A stretch of DNA of 64,000 nucleotides, from contig NZ_LMCP01000010.1 of NCBI RefSeq assembly GCF_001425625.1, positions 1-64,000 of the forward strand, in the 5' to 3' direction. A program made the translations under genes and the position numbers. Below, piece by piece: positions 17,323-27,728 of this stretch. The DNA comes from Mesorhizobium sp. Root102 (lineage in GTDB: Bacteria > Pseudomonadota > Alphaproteobacteria > Rhizobiales > Rhizobiaceae). How positions within the stretch are numbered: the stretch's first letter is position 1; every line of letters starts with the position of its first letter. The notes under the pieces are model-generated. The model did not search any database. It saw only the letters and a program-made list of their open reading frames with translations, and was not told the origin of the DNA.

Positions 17323-18126
17323 CTACCGCGCAGCCTGCCCGCGCACAGCCTTCCGCAGCCGTGAATGCCGCACCGGAGAGGCTGCCTCTGGCACAGGAGC
17401 AGCCTCCGCAGCCGTCTCCCCATCGTGCAGCCCAACCCGCAGCGCCGCGCCCGCCAGATGGTCGCGCATCGCCGCTTGGGCGCCCTCGACATCGCCTGCC
17501 CGGATGGCGGTCAGGATGCGCTCGTGCTCGCCCAGCGTGATGCGCGCCATGTCGTCCGATTTCTGCTGGTTGCCGGCGGCCAGGATGCTTTCGCGCACAC
17601 GCTCGGAAACGAAGCCCAGGAACTGGCCCATGTAGCCGTTGCGCGTCGCTTCGGCGACGGCGCGGTGGAATTCGAGGTCGCTGCGCAGCCAGGCGACGCT
17701 GCCATAGGGTGCCGCGCGCATGCCGGCCAGCGCGGCGCCCATCGCGGTGAGATCGGCCTCGGTGCGCCGCTTTGCGGCAAAGGCCGCCGCCTGCACCTCG
17801 AGGATGCCGCGCAGTTCGAACAGATTGCGGAACGAGTCGGCGCGCTGCAGCGCCTCATAGTCGATGGTCAGCACCGTCGGGTTGTTGCTCTCCACCACGA
17901 AGGCGCCGCGCCCCTGCTGCGACCAGATGCGGCCTTCCGAGCGCAGCCGCGCGATCGCCTCGCGCACGACGTTGCGGCTGACGCCGAACGTGGTCGCCAG
18001 CGCCTGCTCGGTCGGCAGCTGGTCGCCGGGCTTGAGGCGCCCTTGCGCGATCTCGCGCGAGATGGAACTCGCCACCAAGGTGGAGAGATGCGGACCGCGA
18101 TTGACCTTGTCGAGTTTCAGCGTCAT
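17323..18126 (-). CDS. GntR-family (FadR/FCD) transcriptional regulator
   Basis: The 267-residue protein has a winged helix with GDQLPTEQALATTFGVSRNV and recognition helix SRNVVREAIARLRSEG, followed by QQGRGAFV, and then an FCD domain with LEFHRAVAEATRN. It has an Ala/Arg-rich C-terminal tail of about 25 residues not usual in the family. Its start is 7 bases after the stop of the FAD-linked oxidase gene upstream, so the two form an operon whose promoter region contains an operator-like palindrome at 19626-19642. Confidence 0.88.
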   Translation of the reverse strand: MTLKLDKVNRGPHLSTLVASSISREIAQGRLKPGDQLPTEQALATTFGVSRNVVREAIARLRSEGRIWSQQGRGAFVVESNNPTVLTIDYEALQRADSFRNLFELRGILEVQAAAFAAKRRTEADLTAMGAALAGMRAAPYGSVAWLRSDLEFHRAVAEATRNGYMGQFLGFVSERVRESILAAGNQQKSDDMARITLGEHERILTAIRAGDVEGAQAAMRDHLAGAALRVGLHDGETAAEAAPVPEAASPVRHSRLRKAVRGQAAR

Positions 18127-18133
18127 CGCTCAC

Positions 18134-19573
18134 CTATAGACCATGATCGGGCCTGCTTGCCAGAATGCGGCCGTTGCTCAGGATGTGGCGCGGATCGAAT
18201 GCTTCCTTGATGCCTGCCGCCAGACCAAGCGTCACCGGATCGATGCGTTCGAGGAACGCCTTCTGCTTGACCCGGCCGATGCCGTGCTCGGCGCTGATCG
18301 AGCCGCCATAGCGATCGACGATGGCGAAGATCACCGCCTCCGCCTCCTCGAACAGATGCTCAACCGCGTCAGGTGCCATGCCTTCCGGCGGCACCACGTT
18401 GAGATGGATGTTGCCGTCGCCGACATGGCCATAAGTGACGGCCAGCGCGTCGGGGCGCGCGCGCTGCAATTCGAAGAGCGTATCGGTGACGAAATCGGCG
18501 AGCTTCGAGATCGGCACCGAGACGTCGGTGCGCAGATAGCGGCCGCCGCGGCCCTGGCGCTCGACCATGATCTCGCGATAGAGCCACAACCGCTCGGCCT
18601 GCGCCCGCGTCGAGGCCACGATGCCGTCCTCGACGAGATCCGTGACGCCGCCGAGAAAGCCCAGAAGCATGGCGGACAGGTCGATGAGCCCGCCGGAAGA
18701 CACCTCGATCAGCACATAGGCCGGGTAGGCCTTATCAAGCGGATCGGGAAAGTCCGCGCCCTCGCGCATGGTGATCTCGATGCCGCCGCGCAGGATCAGT
18801 TCGAAGGCGGTGAGAAGGTCGCTGCAGTCGCGCCGCGCCCGCGCATAGAGCGCCATCGCATCCTCGACCGAACGCAGGCCCACCAGCGCCGTCTCGATCT
18901 GCGTCGGCTTGGGAAACAGTTTCAGCGCGGCGGCGGTGACGACGCCGAGCGTGCCTTCCGAGCCGATGAAGATCTGCTTGAGGTCGTAGCCGCGATTGTC
19001 CTTGCGCAGCACCTTCAGCCCGTTCCAGACGCGGCCGTCGGCCAGCACCACTTCGAGGCCAAGCACCAGGTCGCGCGTCATGCCGTAGCGCAGCACGTTG
19101 AAGCCGCCGGCATTGGTGGCGACATTGCCGCCGATCCGGCAGCTGCCTTGCGCGCCGAAGGTGATCGGCAGCAGGCAGTCGCTCTGCTCGGCGGCGCGCT
19201 TGGCATCTTCGAGGATGCAGCCGGCCTCGACCACCATGGCGAAATCGATCGGGCTGATCGAACGTATCCGGTTCATGCGCTCCAGCGAGATGACGATCTC
19301 GCCGCCATCGGCCGCGACGGCCGCACCGACGAGGCCGGTCAACCCGCCTTGCGGCACGACCGGGATACGCTGCGCATGGCAATACCGCATCAGCGCCGAC
19401 ATCTCCTCGACCGATGCCGGCCGCGCCACCGCCAGCGGGCGGCCGAAATGGTCGCCCGACCAATCGCGGCTATAGCGCGCGAGGTCTTGCGTCGCGGTCA
19501 GCAATCCGCCATTCGGCAGCACGCCGGCAAGGGCAGATGTCAGCGATGCGGAGGTGGGCGGCACGACATTCAT
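18134..19573 (-). CDS. FAD-binding 2-hydroxyacid dehydrogenase (D-lactate dehydrogenase / GlcD-like)
   Basis: This 479-residue flavoprotein has the VAO-type FAD domain: PQGGLTGLVGAAVAADGGE, GAQGSCRIGGNVATNAGG and FIGSEGTLGVVTAAAL. The C-terminal FAD-oxidase domain has YGHVGDGNIHLNV and SAEHGIGRVK with active-site His. The family oxidises D-lactate, D-2-hydroxyglutarate or glycolate and passes electrons to the respiratory chain. The start at MNVVPPTS was chosen because the longer frame begins inside the operator-like palindrome. It faces glyoxalase I divergently, so D-lactate from methylglyoxal is a reasonable, unproven substrate. Confidence 0.87.
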   Translation of the reverse strand: MNVVPPTSASLTSALAGVLPNGGLLTATQDLARYSRDWSGDHFGRPLAVARPASVEEMSALMRYCHAQRIPVVPQGGLTGLVGAAVAADGGEIVISLERMNRIRSISPIDFAMVVEAGCILEDAKRAAEQSDCLLPITFGAQGSCRIGGNVATNAGGFNVLRYGMTRDLVLGLEVVLADGRVWNGLKVLRKDNRGYDLKQIFIGSEGTLGVVTAAALKLFPKPTQIETALVGLRSVEDAMALYARARRDCSDLLTAFELILRGGIEITMREGADFPDPLDKAYPAYVLIEVSSGGLIDLSAMLLGFLGGVTDLVEDGIVASTRAQAERLWLYREIMVERQGRGGRYLRTDVSVPISKLADFVTDTLFELQRARPDALAVTYGHVGDGNIHLNVVPPEGMAPDAVEHLFEEAEAVIFAIVDRYGGSISAEHGIGRVKQKAFLERIDPVTLGLAAGIKEAFDPRHILSNGRILASRPDHGL

Positions 19574-19625
19574 GAATTGACTCTGGACCCCAGGGGAAAA
19601 CGACTGGACAACCACCGTTCTTGTC

Positions 19626-19642
19626 GTGTTATCATACAACCC
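19626..19642. promoter_or_regulatory. Candidate FadR-type GntR operator
   Basis: Read on the minus strand, GGGTTGTATGATAACAC repeats the left half and spacer of the perfect palindrome at 9065-9081 and differs only in the right half. It lies in the divergent region between the FAD dehydrogenase/GntR operon and the glyoxalase gene. Confidence 0.55.
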
Positions 19643-19734
19643 TGATTTAGAACATCAAGCGAAGCCATATCCCCGCCACCCGTTTGATGTGGATGGTCAG
19701 ACCAGCAAATCACCTGACACGGAGGACTTTCCCA

Positions 19735-20145
19735 ATGAGCGACGCCCCGGGCTTTCGCTATATGCACACCATGATCAGGGTGCTCGACCTCGACAAGTCG
19801 ATTGCCTTCTACACCGAGGTTCTCGGCATGACCTTGCTGCGCCGGGAGGACTATCCTGGCGGCAAGTTCACCAATGCCTTCGTCGGCTATGGGCCGGAGG
19901 ACAAGGAAGCTGTCGTCGAGCTGACGCTGAACTGGGGCAGGGAAGAGCCCTATGAGATCGGCACCGGCTTCGGCCACCTGGCGCTCGGCGTCAACGACAT
20001 CTACGCCGTCTGCGCCGAGTTGGAGAAGCGCGGCGCCAAGATTCCGCGCAAGCCAGGGCCAATGCAGCATGGCACCACCCACATCGCCTTCGTGGAAGAT
20101 CCGGATGGCTACAAGATCGAGCTGATCGGTCTCGACACGATGTAA
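19735..20145 (+). CDS. gloA: Lactoylglutathione lyase (glyoxalase I)
   Basis: The protein has 136 residues when started at MSDAPGFRYMHTMIRV, supported by CGGAGGA upstream. The VOC fold shows RVLDLDKSIAFYTEVLGM with the first metal His just before it, then GFGHLALGV (second His) and HIAFVEDPDGYKIELI with the closing Glu. The enzyme isomerises the methylglyoxal-glutathione hemithioacetal to S-lactoylglutathione in the cytoplasm. It is divergent from a D-lactate-type dehydrogenase, which would consume the pathway end product. A strong hairpin follows the stop. Confidence 0.92.
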   Translation: MSDAPGFRYMHTMIRVLDLDKSIAFYTEVLGMTLLRREDYPGGKFTNAFVGYGPEDKEAVVELTLNWGREEPYEIGTGFGHLALGVNDIYAVCAELEKRGAKIPRKPGPMQHGTTHIAFVEDPDGYKIELIGLDTM

Positions 20146-20159
20146 CGACCTGATCGGGC

Positions 20160-20189
20160 GGGGTCGCATCGAGCCTGTGATGCGACCCC
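20160..20189 (+). terminator. Terminator-like hairpin after glyoxalase I
   Basis: GGGGTCGCATC pairs perfectly with GATGCGACCCC across an 8-base loop. It lies 15 bases after the glyoxalase stop and before the convergent sugar permease, so it may serve transcripts from both sides. Confidence 0.7.
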
Positions 20190-20231
20190 GTCCTGTCCGC
20201 GCTTGCTTGGGAGGCGGTGCGGATAAAACTG

Positions 20232-21200
20232 TCACTTGATGACCGCAATCTTGCTGCGGTCGATGGTGATGGCGACGGCGGCGATGAGCACCGCGCCGAA
20301 CACCATGTTTTCCAGGAAGATGTTGACGCCGACGAAGGTCATGCCGATGCGCACGATCGAGATGATCAGCGCTCCGACCGCCGTGCGGGCGACGCCGCCC
20401 AGCCCGCCGGTGATGGCGGTGCCGCCGACGATGACGGCGGCAATGGCCGGCAGCAGCAGCTGGTTGGCAAGGACCGGCGAGCCGCTCGACAGCCGCGCCG
20501 CCAATACGACGCCGGCGATGGCGGCCAGCATGCCCGAGGCGGCGAAGGCGATGATCTTGGTGCGGTCGACATTGATGCCCGCCGCCCAGGCGGCCGGCTC
20601 GCCGGCGCCCACCGCAATCGCCTGGCGGCCAAAGCGCGTGTAGCGCAGCGCGAGGAAACTGGCGATGCCGATGACGGCCGAAATCAGCACCACCACCGGC
20701 AGGCCGGCGACCGTGGCGTTGATCCAGGCGGTGTTTTCGCGGCCACCTTCCTCGATGGTGATGGCGCGCCCGTCGGACACCCACAGCGCGATGCCGGTAA
20801 CCACGCCGCCGGTGGCGAGCGTCGCCACGAAGGACGGCACGCGTAGCTTGACATGAACGATGCCGCTCAACGCACCGAAGGCGAGGCCGGACAGGATCGC
20901 TATGGGAAAGGCGGCGAGGCCGAGCGAGGGCAGCAATTGCGCCAGGACGACGCTGGCCAGCGAGGCGACCGCCTGGATCGACAGGTCGATGCCGCCGAGC
21001 AGGATGGCGAAGGTGACGCCGGTCGCCAGGATGAACAGCACGGCGGTGTTGGCAAACAGCAGCGCCACGGTCTCGCCGGTGAGAAAGCCGGGCGCGGCGA
21101 TCTCGATGATCAAAAGCAAGGCGACAAGCAGGACCAGCGGAATGGCGCCTTGCGTCCACTTGCCTTCGAAAATTCGCCTGAGGGAGAAAGCTTCATTCAT
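20232..21200 (-). CDS. Sugar ABC transporter permease (RbsC type)
   Basis: This 322-residue membrane protein has the RbsC-type segments FAILLGGIDLSIQAVASLAS and the ATPase-contact loop AVIVGGTAITGGLGGVARTAVGA. About ten hydrophobic stretches are visible. The start at MNEAFSL follows the stop of the ATPase gene by 4 bases; a longer frame overlaps that gene. It is last in the operon SBP-permease-ATPase-permease (24938 to 20232) and is the second, non-identical permease subunit. Confidence 0.9.
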   Translation of the reverse strand: MNEAFSLRRIFEGKWTQGAIPLVLLVALLLIIEIAAPGFLTGETVALLFANTAVLFILATGVTFAILLGGIDLSIQAVASLASVVLAQLLPSLGLAAFPIAILSGLAFGALSGIVHVKLRVPSFVATLATGGVVTGIALWVSDGRAITIEEGGRENTAWINATVAGLPVVVLISAVIGIASFLALRYTRFGRQAIAVGAGEPAAWAAGINVDRTKIIAFAASGMLAAIAGVVLAARLSSGSPVLANQLLLPAIAAVIVGGTAITGGLGGVARTAVGALIISIVRIGMTFVGVNIFLENMVFGAVLIAAVAITIDRSKIAVIK

Positions 21201-21204
21201 CGGC

Positions 21205-22707
<1,503 letters not shown>

Positions 22708-22712
22708 GGCGG

Positions 22713-23732
22713 TCACTTCACGATTCTGAGGCGCATGCGGTCGAGCGACAGCGCCACCGCGGCGATGATCATCAGGCCTTGCACGGTCTGCTGGATGTAG
22801 GGCGAGATGCCGAGCAGGATCATGCCGTTGGCAAGCACGGTGACGATCAGCACGCCGATCAGCGTGTTGACGACGCCGCCTTCGCCGCCGGTCAGCGCCG
22901 TGCCGCCGACGACGACGGCGGTGACCGCGGCAAACAGCCTGCCGTCGCCGATGACGGCGTGCGACTGACCGAGCTGTGCAGCGGCAAGCACGCCGGATAT
23001 GCCGAAGAAGAAACCGGCCAGCGCGAACGCGGTGATGCGCACGCGCACCACGTTGACGCCGGAGAGCTTGGCGACATCCTCGTCGCCGCCGATCGCCAGT
23101 ATGTGGCGGCCGAGCTTGGTGTGATACTGGATGACAGCGGCGAGCAGGAACGCGCCGGTGGCGACCCACACCGCCAGCGGCAGGCCGAGGAAACGATGCA
23201 GTGCCAGGTCGCGGATCGTGGCGTCGTTGAGCCGGATCGCCGAGCCGCCGAGCATATAGACCGACAGGCCAAGGCCGATGAACCACATGCCGAGCGTGGC
23301 CATGAAGGAGGGGATGCGCAGCATGGTCTGGACGAGGCCGCTGACAAAGCCCATGGCGGTACCGGCGATGACCGCGGCCAGCACCGCCCACCAACCATAG
23401 TCGTTGCCATTGCTGTCATTGGCGGCGAGCAGCACGACCACCATCGCCGACACCGACAGCGTGCCCTCGACGGAAAGGTCGATGCTGCCCATCAGGATGA
23501 TGAAGGTCAGGCCCATCGCCAGCGTCAGCGGCACCGCGGCCGAATTGGCGAGACGCACCAGGTTGCGCAGCTCGATGAAATTGGGATTGGCAATGGCGAT
23601 CAGCATGCACAGCACGATCAGCACCGCCAGCGGCGCCAGGCTGCGCCAGCGCCTGCCACCGAACACAGTGGCGATGCGGCCGGGGAGAAATGTCATAAGC
23701 GTCGTCCGCTCGATGTCCGAAACGGACTTCAT
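22713..23732 (-). CDS. Sugar ABC transporter permease (RbsC type)
   Basis: This CUT2-class permease of about 339 residues has TFIILMGSIDLSVEGTLSVS and the coupling loop TAVVVGGTALTGGEGGVVNT. The start is uncertain: MKSVSDIERTT at 23732 is used here, and MTFLPGRIATV at 23696 is equally possible; neither has a strong SD. It sits second in the operon, after the binding-protein gene and its hairpin. It heterodimerises with the permease at 20232-21200. Confidence 0.87.
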   Translation of the reverse strand: MKSVSDIERTTLMTFLPGRIATVFGGRRWRSLAPLAVLIVLCMLIAIANPNFIELRNLVRLANSAAVPLTLAMGLTFIILMGSIDLSVEGTLSVSAMVVVLLAANDSNGNDYGWWAVLAAVIAGTAMGFVSGLVQTMLRIPSFMATLGMWFIGLGLSVYMLGGSAIRLNDATIRDLALHRFLGLPLAVWVATGAFLLAAVIQYHTKLGRHILAIGGDEDVAKLSGVNVVRVRITAFALAGFFFGISGVLAAAQLGQSHAVIGDGRLFAAVTAVVVGGTALTGGEGGVVNTLIGVLIVTVLANGMILLGISPYIQQTVQGLMIIAAVALSLDRMRLRIVK

Positions 23733-23820
23733 GGGTTCTGTATGGATTGTCAAGAAACCGCTTCCCGTCTGCTGATGACAGTCGCCGATGCGGATGCAAT
23801 GCACGACGACGGTAAGAGGA

Positions 23821-23848
23821 AGCGGGCCGCCAGGGAGAGCAGCCCGCT
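23821..23848 (-). terminator. Intercistronic hairpin after sugar binding-protein gene
   Basis: AGCGGGC and GCCCGCT form a 7-base perfect stem around a 14-base loop, placed between the stop of the binding-protein gene and the first permease gene. No T-run follows, so mRNA protection or partial termination is more likely than full termination. Confidence 0.45.
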
Positions 23849-23855
23849 CCGGCGG

Positions 23856-24938
23856 TCAGGTCCGGATGGCTCCGGTCACCCGACCCCACAGGTCGTTCCA
23901 GTCGATCTCCGGCTTCGCATCCACATTGGTCTTGTAATATTCCTCGACATTGTCGTGCGAGATCAGCACCGCCTTGCCGTAGAATTCGCGGTGCTCCGGC
24001 GGCTCCTTGACCGGATCGAACTTGCCGATCTTGGCATTGTAGCCGATGGCGAGACCCATGCCGCCCTGCCAGAACGGATCCGAAGTGACGGTGCAGGCGA
24101 ACTCGCCCGTGCGCACCGCGTCGACCGCCGTCTTGATACCGTCGACACCGACGATCGGCACCTTGCCGGCAAGGTTTTCTGCGCGCAGCGCTTCAAGTGC
24201 GCCGGAGCCCATGTCGTCATTGGCGGCCCAGATGCCCTTGATGTCGTCGCCGAAGCGGGTGAGCAGGTTGCCCATCAGGTCGAAGGCCTCGGTCGATTTC
24301 CAATTGGCGACCTGGAAGTCGAGCAGCTTGATGTCGGGATTGGCGGCTAGCGCTGCGTCCAGGCCCTTCTTGCGCTCGATCGCCGCCGTGGTCGAGATCA
24401 GGCCGCCGAGCGCCACGATGCCGCCCTTGCCGCCGATGGTCTTGAACAGGATCTCGGCGATGGTCTTGCCACTTGCGATGCCGTCGAACTCGATGTGGGA
24501 AACATAGTTCGGGTTGAAGTCCTTCGGGTGCAGATCCGCCGGCTTGTTCCATTGCGTCACCACATAGGCGCCGGCCTTGGCGCAGGCCTCTACGATCGGG
24601 CGCGCATCAGGCGTGTCGTTGGGATCGGAATTGAGCACCATGTTGCCGCCGGTCTTGGCCAACATCGCCTTGATGTCGGCAATGCCCTTCTCGCTGTTGC
24701 CTTCCGAAACCAGTGTGACATGTTCGAGCCCTGCCCATTTGGCATAGGCCTCGGCCCCGGTCTTCCACACCGCGTGATAGGGGTTGGACAACGACCGGAT
24801 CGATGTCACCAGCGTCGGCTTTTCCTGAGCGCGCAAAACCTTCGGCATGGCAAGCGCCGCCACGCCGGCGGTGGCTCCCATCATCAGCGTCCGGCGACTG
24901 ACTGTGCCGGAAAGCGTAAAACTCGTCTTGTCCTTCAT
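23856..24938 (-). CDS. Sugar ABC transporter substrate-binding protein (CUT2 type)
   Basis: The 360-residue protein has a Tat-like leader (VSRRTLMMGATAGVAALA) ending around VLRAQEK. The periplasmic type-1 fold follows, with NPYHAVWKTGAEAYAKWAG, VLNSDPNDTPDARPIVE and IKGIWAANDDMGSGALEAL. It binds a monosaccharide or related compound in the periplasm and is the first gene of the four-gene transporter operon. The divergent neighbour is a GMC oxidoreductase, and a GntR-operator-like site lies between them. Confidence 0.9.
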   Translation of the reverse strand: MKDKTSFTLSGTVSRRTLMMGATAGVAALAMPKVLRAQEKPTLVTSIRSLSNPYHAVWKTGAEAYAKWAGLEHVTLVSEGNSEKGIADIKAMLAKTGGNMVLNSDPNDTPDARPIVEACAKAGAYVVTQWNKPADLHPKDFNPNYVSHIEFDGIASGKTIAEILFKTIGGKGGIVALGGLISTTAAIERKKGLDAALAANPDIKLLDFQVANWKSTEAFDLMGNLLTRFGDDIKGIWAANDDMGSGALEALRAENLAGKVPIVGVDGIKTAVDAVRTGEFACTVTSDPFWQGGMGLAIGYNAKIGKFDPVKEPPEHREFYGKAVLISHDNVEEYYKTNVDAKPEIDWNDLWGRVTGAIRT

Positions 24939-25031
24939 TATTCAAACCTCCCGATTGAAATCTGTTTCCCGCCCGGCGGCATGCGCGGGGAGCGCGGCCG
25001 GGCCTCCGATCAATGGATTGTCAAGCTCCTC

Positions 25032-25048
25032 CACTTGTACGACAACCC
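25032..25048. promoter_or_regulatory. Candidate FadR-type GntR operator
   Basis: CACTTGTACGACAACCC contains TTGTACGACAA (25035-25045), an exact fit to TNGTNNNACNA, and shares the ACAACCC half with the palindrome at 9065-9081. It sits between the divergent sugar binding-protein operon and the GMC oxidoreductase gene. Confidence 0.6.
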
Positions 25049-25150
25049 TTCAACACGATAACCATACCCTTTCTCTTGACGCAGCACAAGCGACTTGAGA
25101 TCGTCGCACGCGGAGGGCAGGGCGCTGATTTTGCCTGCCAGGGAGTGAGA

Positions 25151-26755
25151 ATGTCGGATTACATCATCGTCGGCGGCGGCTCGGCCGGCTGCATTCTGGC
25201 CGCCCGGCTGAGCGAGGATCCGGACGTGTCCGTCGTCCTGCTCGAGGCCGGACCGCCCGACACCGATCGCTACATCCATCTGCCGGTCGGCTTCTTCAAG
25301 ATGACGGCAGGGCCGCTGATCTGGGGCTATGACACGGCACCCGGCAAGGCTATCGACGGCCGCACCATGGTCTATCCGCAGGCGCGTGTGCTCGGCGGCG
25401 GCTCCTCGATCAACGCCCAGGTGTTTACGCGTGGCTGCCCACAGGATTACGACGGCTGGGTCGCTGACGATGGCTGTACCGGCTGGAGCTACGCCGAAGT
25501 GCTGCCCTACTTCATCCGCTCGGAGGGCAATGACACATTCGCCGGTCCGCAGCACGGCACCGATGGCCCGCTCGGCGTTTCCAGCGGCGCCCCGCATCCG
25601 TTGACGCGGATCTTCGTCAAGGCGGCGCAGCAGGCGGGTCTTCCGTTCCGGGCCGACTTCAATGCTGGCCAACAGGAAGGCGCCGGCTTCTACCAGACGA
25701 CGACACGTCAGGGGAAACGCAGCAGTACGGCGGTCGCTTATCTGAAGCCGGCGCTTGGCCGCAGGAATCTGGCGTTGCGCACCGACGCCACGGTCAGCCG
25801 CGTCGTTGTCGAGAACGGCCGCGCCATCGGCGTCGAGGTCATCGTCAATGGCCGCACCGAGCTGCTGCGCGCCGGACGCGAGGTGATCGTCACCGCCGGC
25901 GCCATTGGCTCGCCCAAACTTTTGATGCTGTCCGGCATCGGCCATGCCGCGCATCTCAGTGCGCATGGCATCAAAGTGATCCATGATCTGCCTGGCGTCG
26001 GGCAGAACCTGCATGATCACATGGATGTCGATGTCGTCGCCGAGCTCAACGGGCCGCATGGCATCGACCGCTACAAGAAGAAGCGCTGGCAGGCGATCGC
26101 CGGTCTCGAATACGCGCTGTTCGGCAAGGGGCCGGTGGCCTCCAACATCGTCGAGGCCGGCGGCTTCTGGTGGGGCGACCGCGCCGAGAAGACTCCGGAT
26201 ATCCAGTTCCATTTCCTGCCCGGTGCCGGCGTCGAGGAAGGCATCGGCTCGGTCCCCGGTGGCAATGGCTGCACGCTGAATTCCTACCATGTCCGCCCCC
26301 GCTCGCGCGGCAGCGTCACGCTGCGGTCAGCCGATCTGCGCGATGCGCCGATCATCGATCCCAATCCGTTTGCCGAACGCTATGATTTGGAGCGCGCCGT
26401 CGATGGCATCGAGATCAGCCGCGAGATCCTGTCACAGCCGGCCTTCGCCAAATACATCAGCCGGGAACATCTGCCGGGTGCGGCAATGAAGGGACGCGCG
26501 GCGCTCGAAGCCTTTGCCCGTGAGCATGGGCGCAGTGCCTACCACCCGGTCGGCTCGTGCCGGATGGGCAGCGATGCCGCGAGTGTGGTCGATCCCGAGC
26601 TTCGCCTGCGCGGACTGCAAGGTCTGCGTGTCTGCGACAGTTCGGTCATGCCAAGCATCGTGTCATCCAACACCAACGCCGCGGTCATCATGATCGCCGA
26701 AAAGGCGGCGGATCTGATCGCCGGGCGAAGCCCGCTGCCAGCGGTGACGGCCTAG
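25151..26755 (+). CDS. GMC-family FAD oxidoreductase (choline dehydrogenase-like)
   Basis: This 534-residue flavoenzyme has the dinucleotide motif YIIVGGGSAGCILAARL (4-20) and LLEAG, GMC signature 1 around ARVLGGGSSINAQVFTRG and signature 2 GAIGSPKLLMLSGIG. The active-site His lies in YHPVGSCRMG and the Asn in SNTNAAV. The start at MSDYIIVGG has a GGGAG SD; longer frames are not supported. GMC enzymes oxidise alcohol groups of sugars, polyols or choline; the sugar ABC operon opposite favours a carbohydrate. Its stop overlaps the convergent uronate dehydrogenase stop by 4 bases (CTAG). Confidence 0.9.
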   Translation: MSDYIIVGGGSAGCILAARLSEDPDVSVVLLEAGPPDTDRYIHLPVGFFKMTAGPLIWGYDTAPGKAIDGRTMVYPQARVLGGGSSINAQVFTRGCPQDYDGWVADDGCTGWSYAEVLPYFIRSEGNDTFAGPQHGTDGPLGVSSGAPHPLTRIFVKAAQQAGLPFRADFNAGQQEGAGFYQTTTRQGKRSSTAVAYLKPALGRRNLALRTDATVSRVVVENGRAIGVEVIVNGRTELLRAGREVIVTAGAIGSPKLLMLSGIGHAAHLSAHGIKVIHDLPGVGQNLHDHMDVDVVAELNGPHGIDRYKKKRWQAIAGLEYALFGKGPVASNIVEAGGFWWGDRAEKTPDIQFHFLPGAGVEEGIGSVPGGNGCTLNSYHVRPRSRGSVTLRSADLRDAPIIDPNPFAERYDLERAVDGIEISREILSQPAFAKYISREHLPGAAMKGRAALEAFAREHGRSAYHPVGSCRMGSDAASVVDPELRLRGLQGLRVCDSSVMPSIVSSNTNAAVIMIAEKAADLIAGRSPLPAVTA

Positions 26756-27579
26756 TCGTCGTCAAACATCGAGCGCGGCGGGAAGTCGGTGCGGCTGTAG
26801 TCGACGACGATGAACTTGCCGCCCTGGTAGCGCTCGACCACCGGATTGTCCGTCACCTTGCCGCGCACGCGTTCGGCCTGGCTGTCTGAACTGTCCAGCG
26901 GTCTCCAGCCGATCTTGTCCCTGGCATCGTTTCGCCAGAAACCGCGGCTGTTGTTGGACTGCCCCCAGATGACGGAGCAACCGACCCGCTCTGCCTCGGC
27001 GCAACGCTCGACCAGGCGGACAAAATCGTCATGCGATATCCAGGTCGACAGGATCCTTTCGTCCGGAACTTCCAGCAGCACCGAGCCGATGCGGATCAGC
27101 ACGCTTTCGACCGCATGCTTGTCAAAGTAGAGCCGCGCCAGCATCTCGCCATAGGCCTTCGACAGGCCGTAATAGCCGTCCGGGCGCAACAGGCAGTCCT
27201 GATCGAGAATCTCGGTCCGTTCATAGAGCCCGACCGCATGCACGGAGGAAGGGAATACGACCCGCGCGTTCTGGATGCGCGCCGCCTCGTAGATGTGGAA
27301 GCTGCCGCGCAGATTGGGGCCGAGCACCGTTTCGAAGGATTGCTCGGTGGAGATACCGCCGAAATGCAGGATCAGCCCGCAGCCTTGGGCAATATCGTTC
27401 ACAGCCTGCTGGTCCTCGAGATCGGCGACGGTGAAGCTCGCTCTGTCCGGCAGCGGGATCGGCAAGGGCACGACGTCGGTGAGCCGCAAGGTCCAGCCCA
27501 GCACTGCCAGTCTGGCTGAGAGCAGCCGTCCAATCGTGCCGGAGGCTCCGGTCAACAGCACCGGCCTTTCGGGGATCAT
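26752..27579 (-). CDS. udh: NAD-dependent epimerase/dehydratase family, probable uronate dehydrogenase
   Basis: This is a 275-residue extended-SDR protein with TGASGTIGRLL (10-20), Ser111/Ser112 in VVFPSSVHAVG, and Tyr137 and Lys141 in YYGLSKAYGEML. The C-terminal NNSRGFWRNDARDKIGW resembles uronate dehydrogenases, which oxidise galacturonate or glucuronate to aldarolactones with NAD. The start at MIPERPVLL has an AAAGGA SD. It is divergent from a GntR gene. KdgD, an enzyme of the same oxidative uronate pathway, is encoded 1 kb away, which supports the call; other sugar dehydrogenase roles remain possible. Confidence 0.78.
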   Translation of the reverse strand: MIPERPVLLTGASGTIGRLLSARLAVLGWTLRLTDVVPLPIPLPDRASFTVADLEDQQAVNDIAQGCGLILHFGGISTEQSFETVLGPNLRGSFHIYEAARIQNARVVFPSSVHAVGLYERTEILDQDCLLRPDGYYGLSKAYGEMLARLYFDKHAVESVLIRIGSVLLEVPDERILSTWISHDDFVRLVERCAEAERVGCSVIWGQSNNSRGFWRNDARDKIGWRPLDSSDSQAERVRGKVTDNPVVERYQGGKFIVVDYSRTDFPPRSMFDDD

Positions 27580-27678
27580 CACGCCCTGTCCTTTCGCTGA
27601 TACCGCAGGCATGTTCGCGCGGACCTGGCAAGGCGAATGGAGATCGCGCGCGGCCGACGTGGCATAAATCTCATCATA

Positions 27679-27689
27679 TTACCGTACAA
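27679..27689. promoter_or_regulatory. Weak GntR-operator-like site
   Basis: On the minus strand it reads TTGTACGGTAA, keeping the left half of the TTGTATGACAA core with two changes in the right half. It is placed between the divergent uronate dehydrogenase and GntR genes, where autoregulation would be expected. The match alone is weak. Confidence 0.3.
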
Positions 27690-27728
27690 ATTAGCGGTTG
27701 CCACCAACAATGGTTCGTTTATTGCTTG

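Noticed and set aside
18143..19645. 500-codon open frame on the plus strand opposite the FAD dehydrogenase
   Set aside because: Composition is His/Arg/Asp-rich with no family motif. It is the mirror of a well-supported gene and arises from high GC at third positions.
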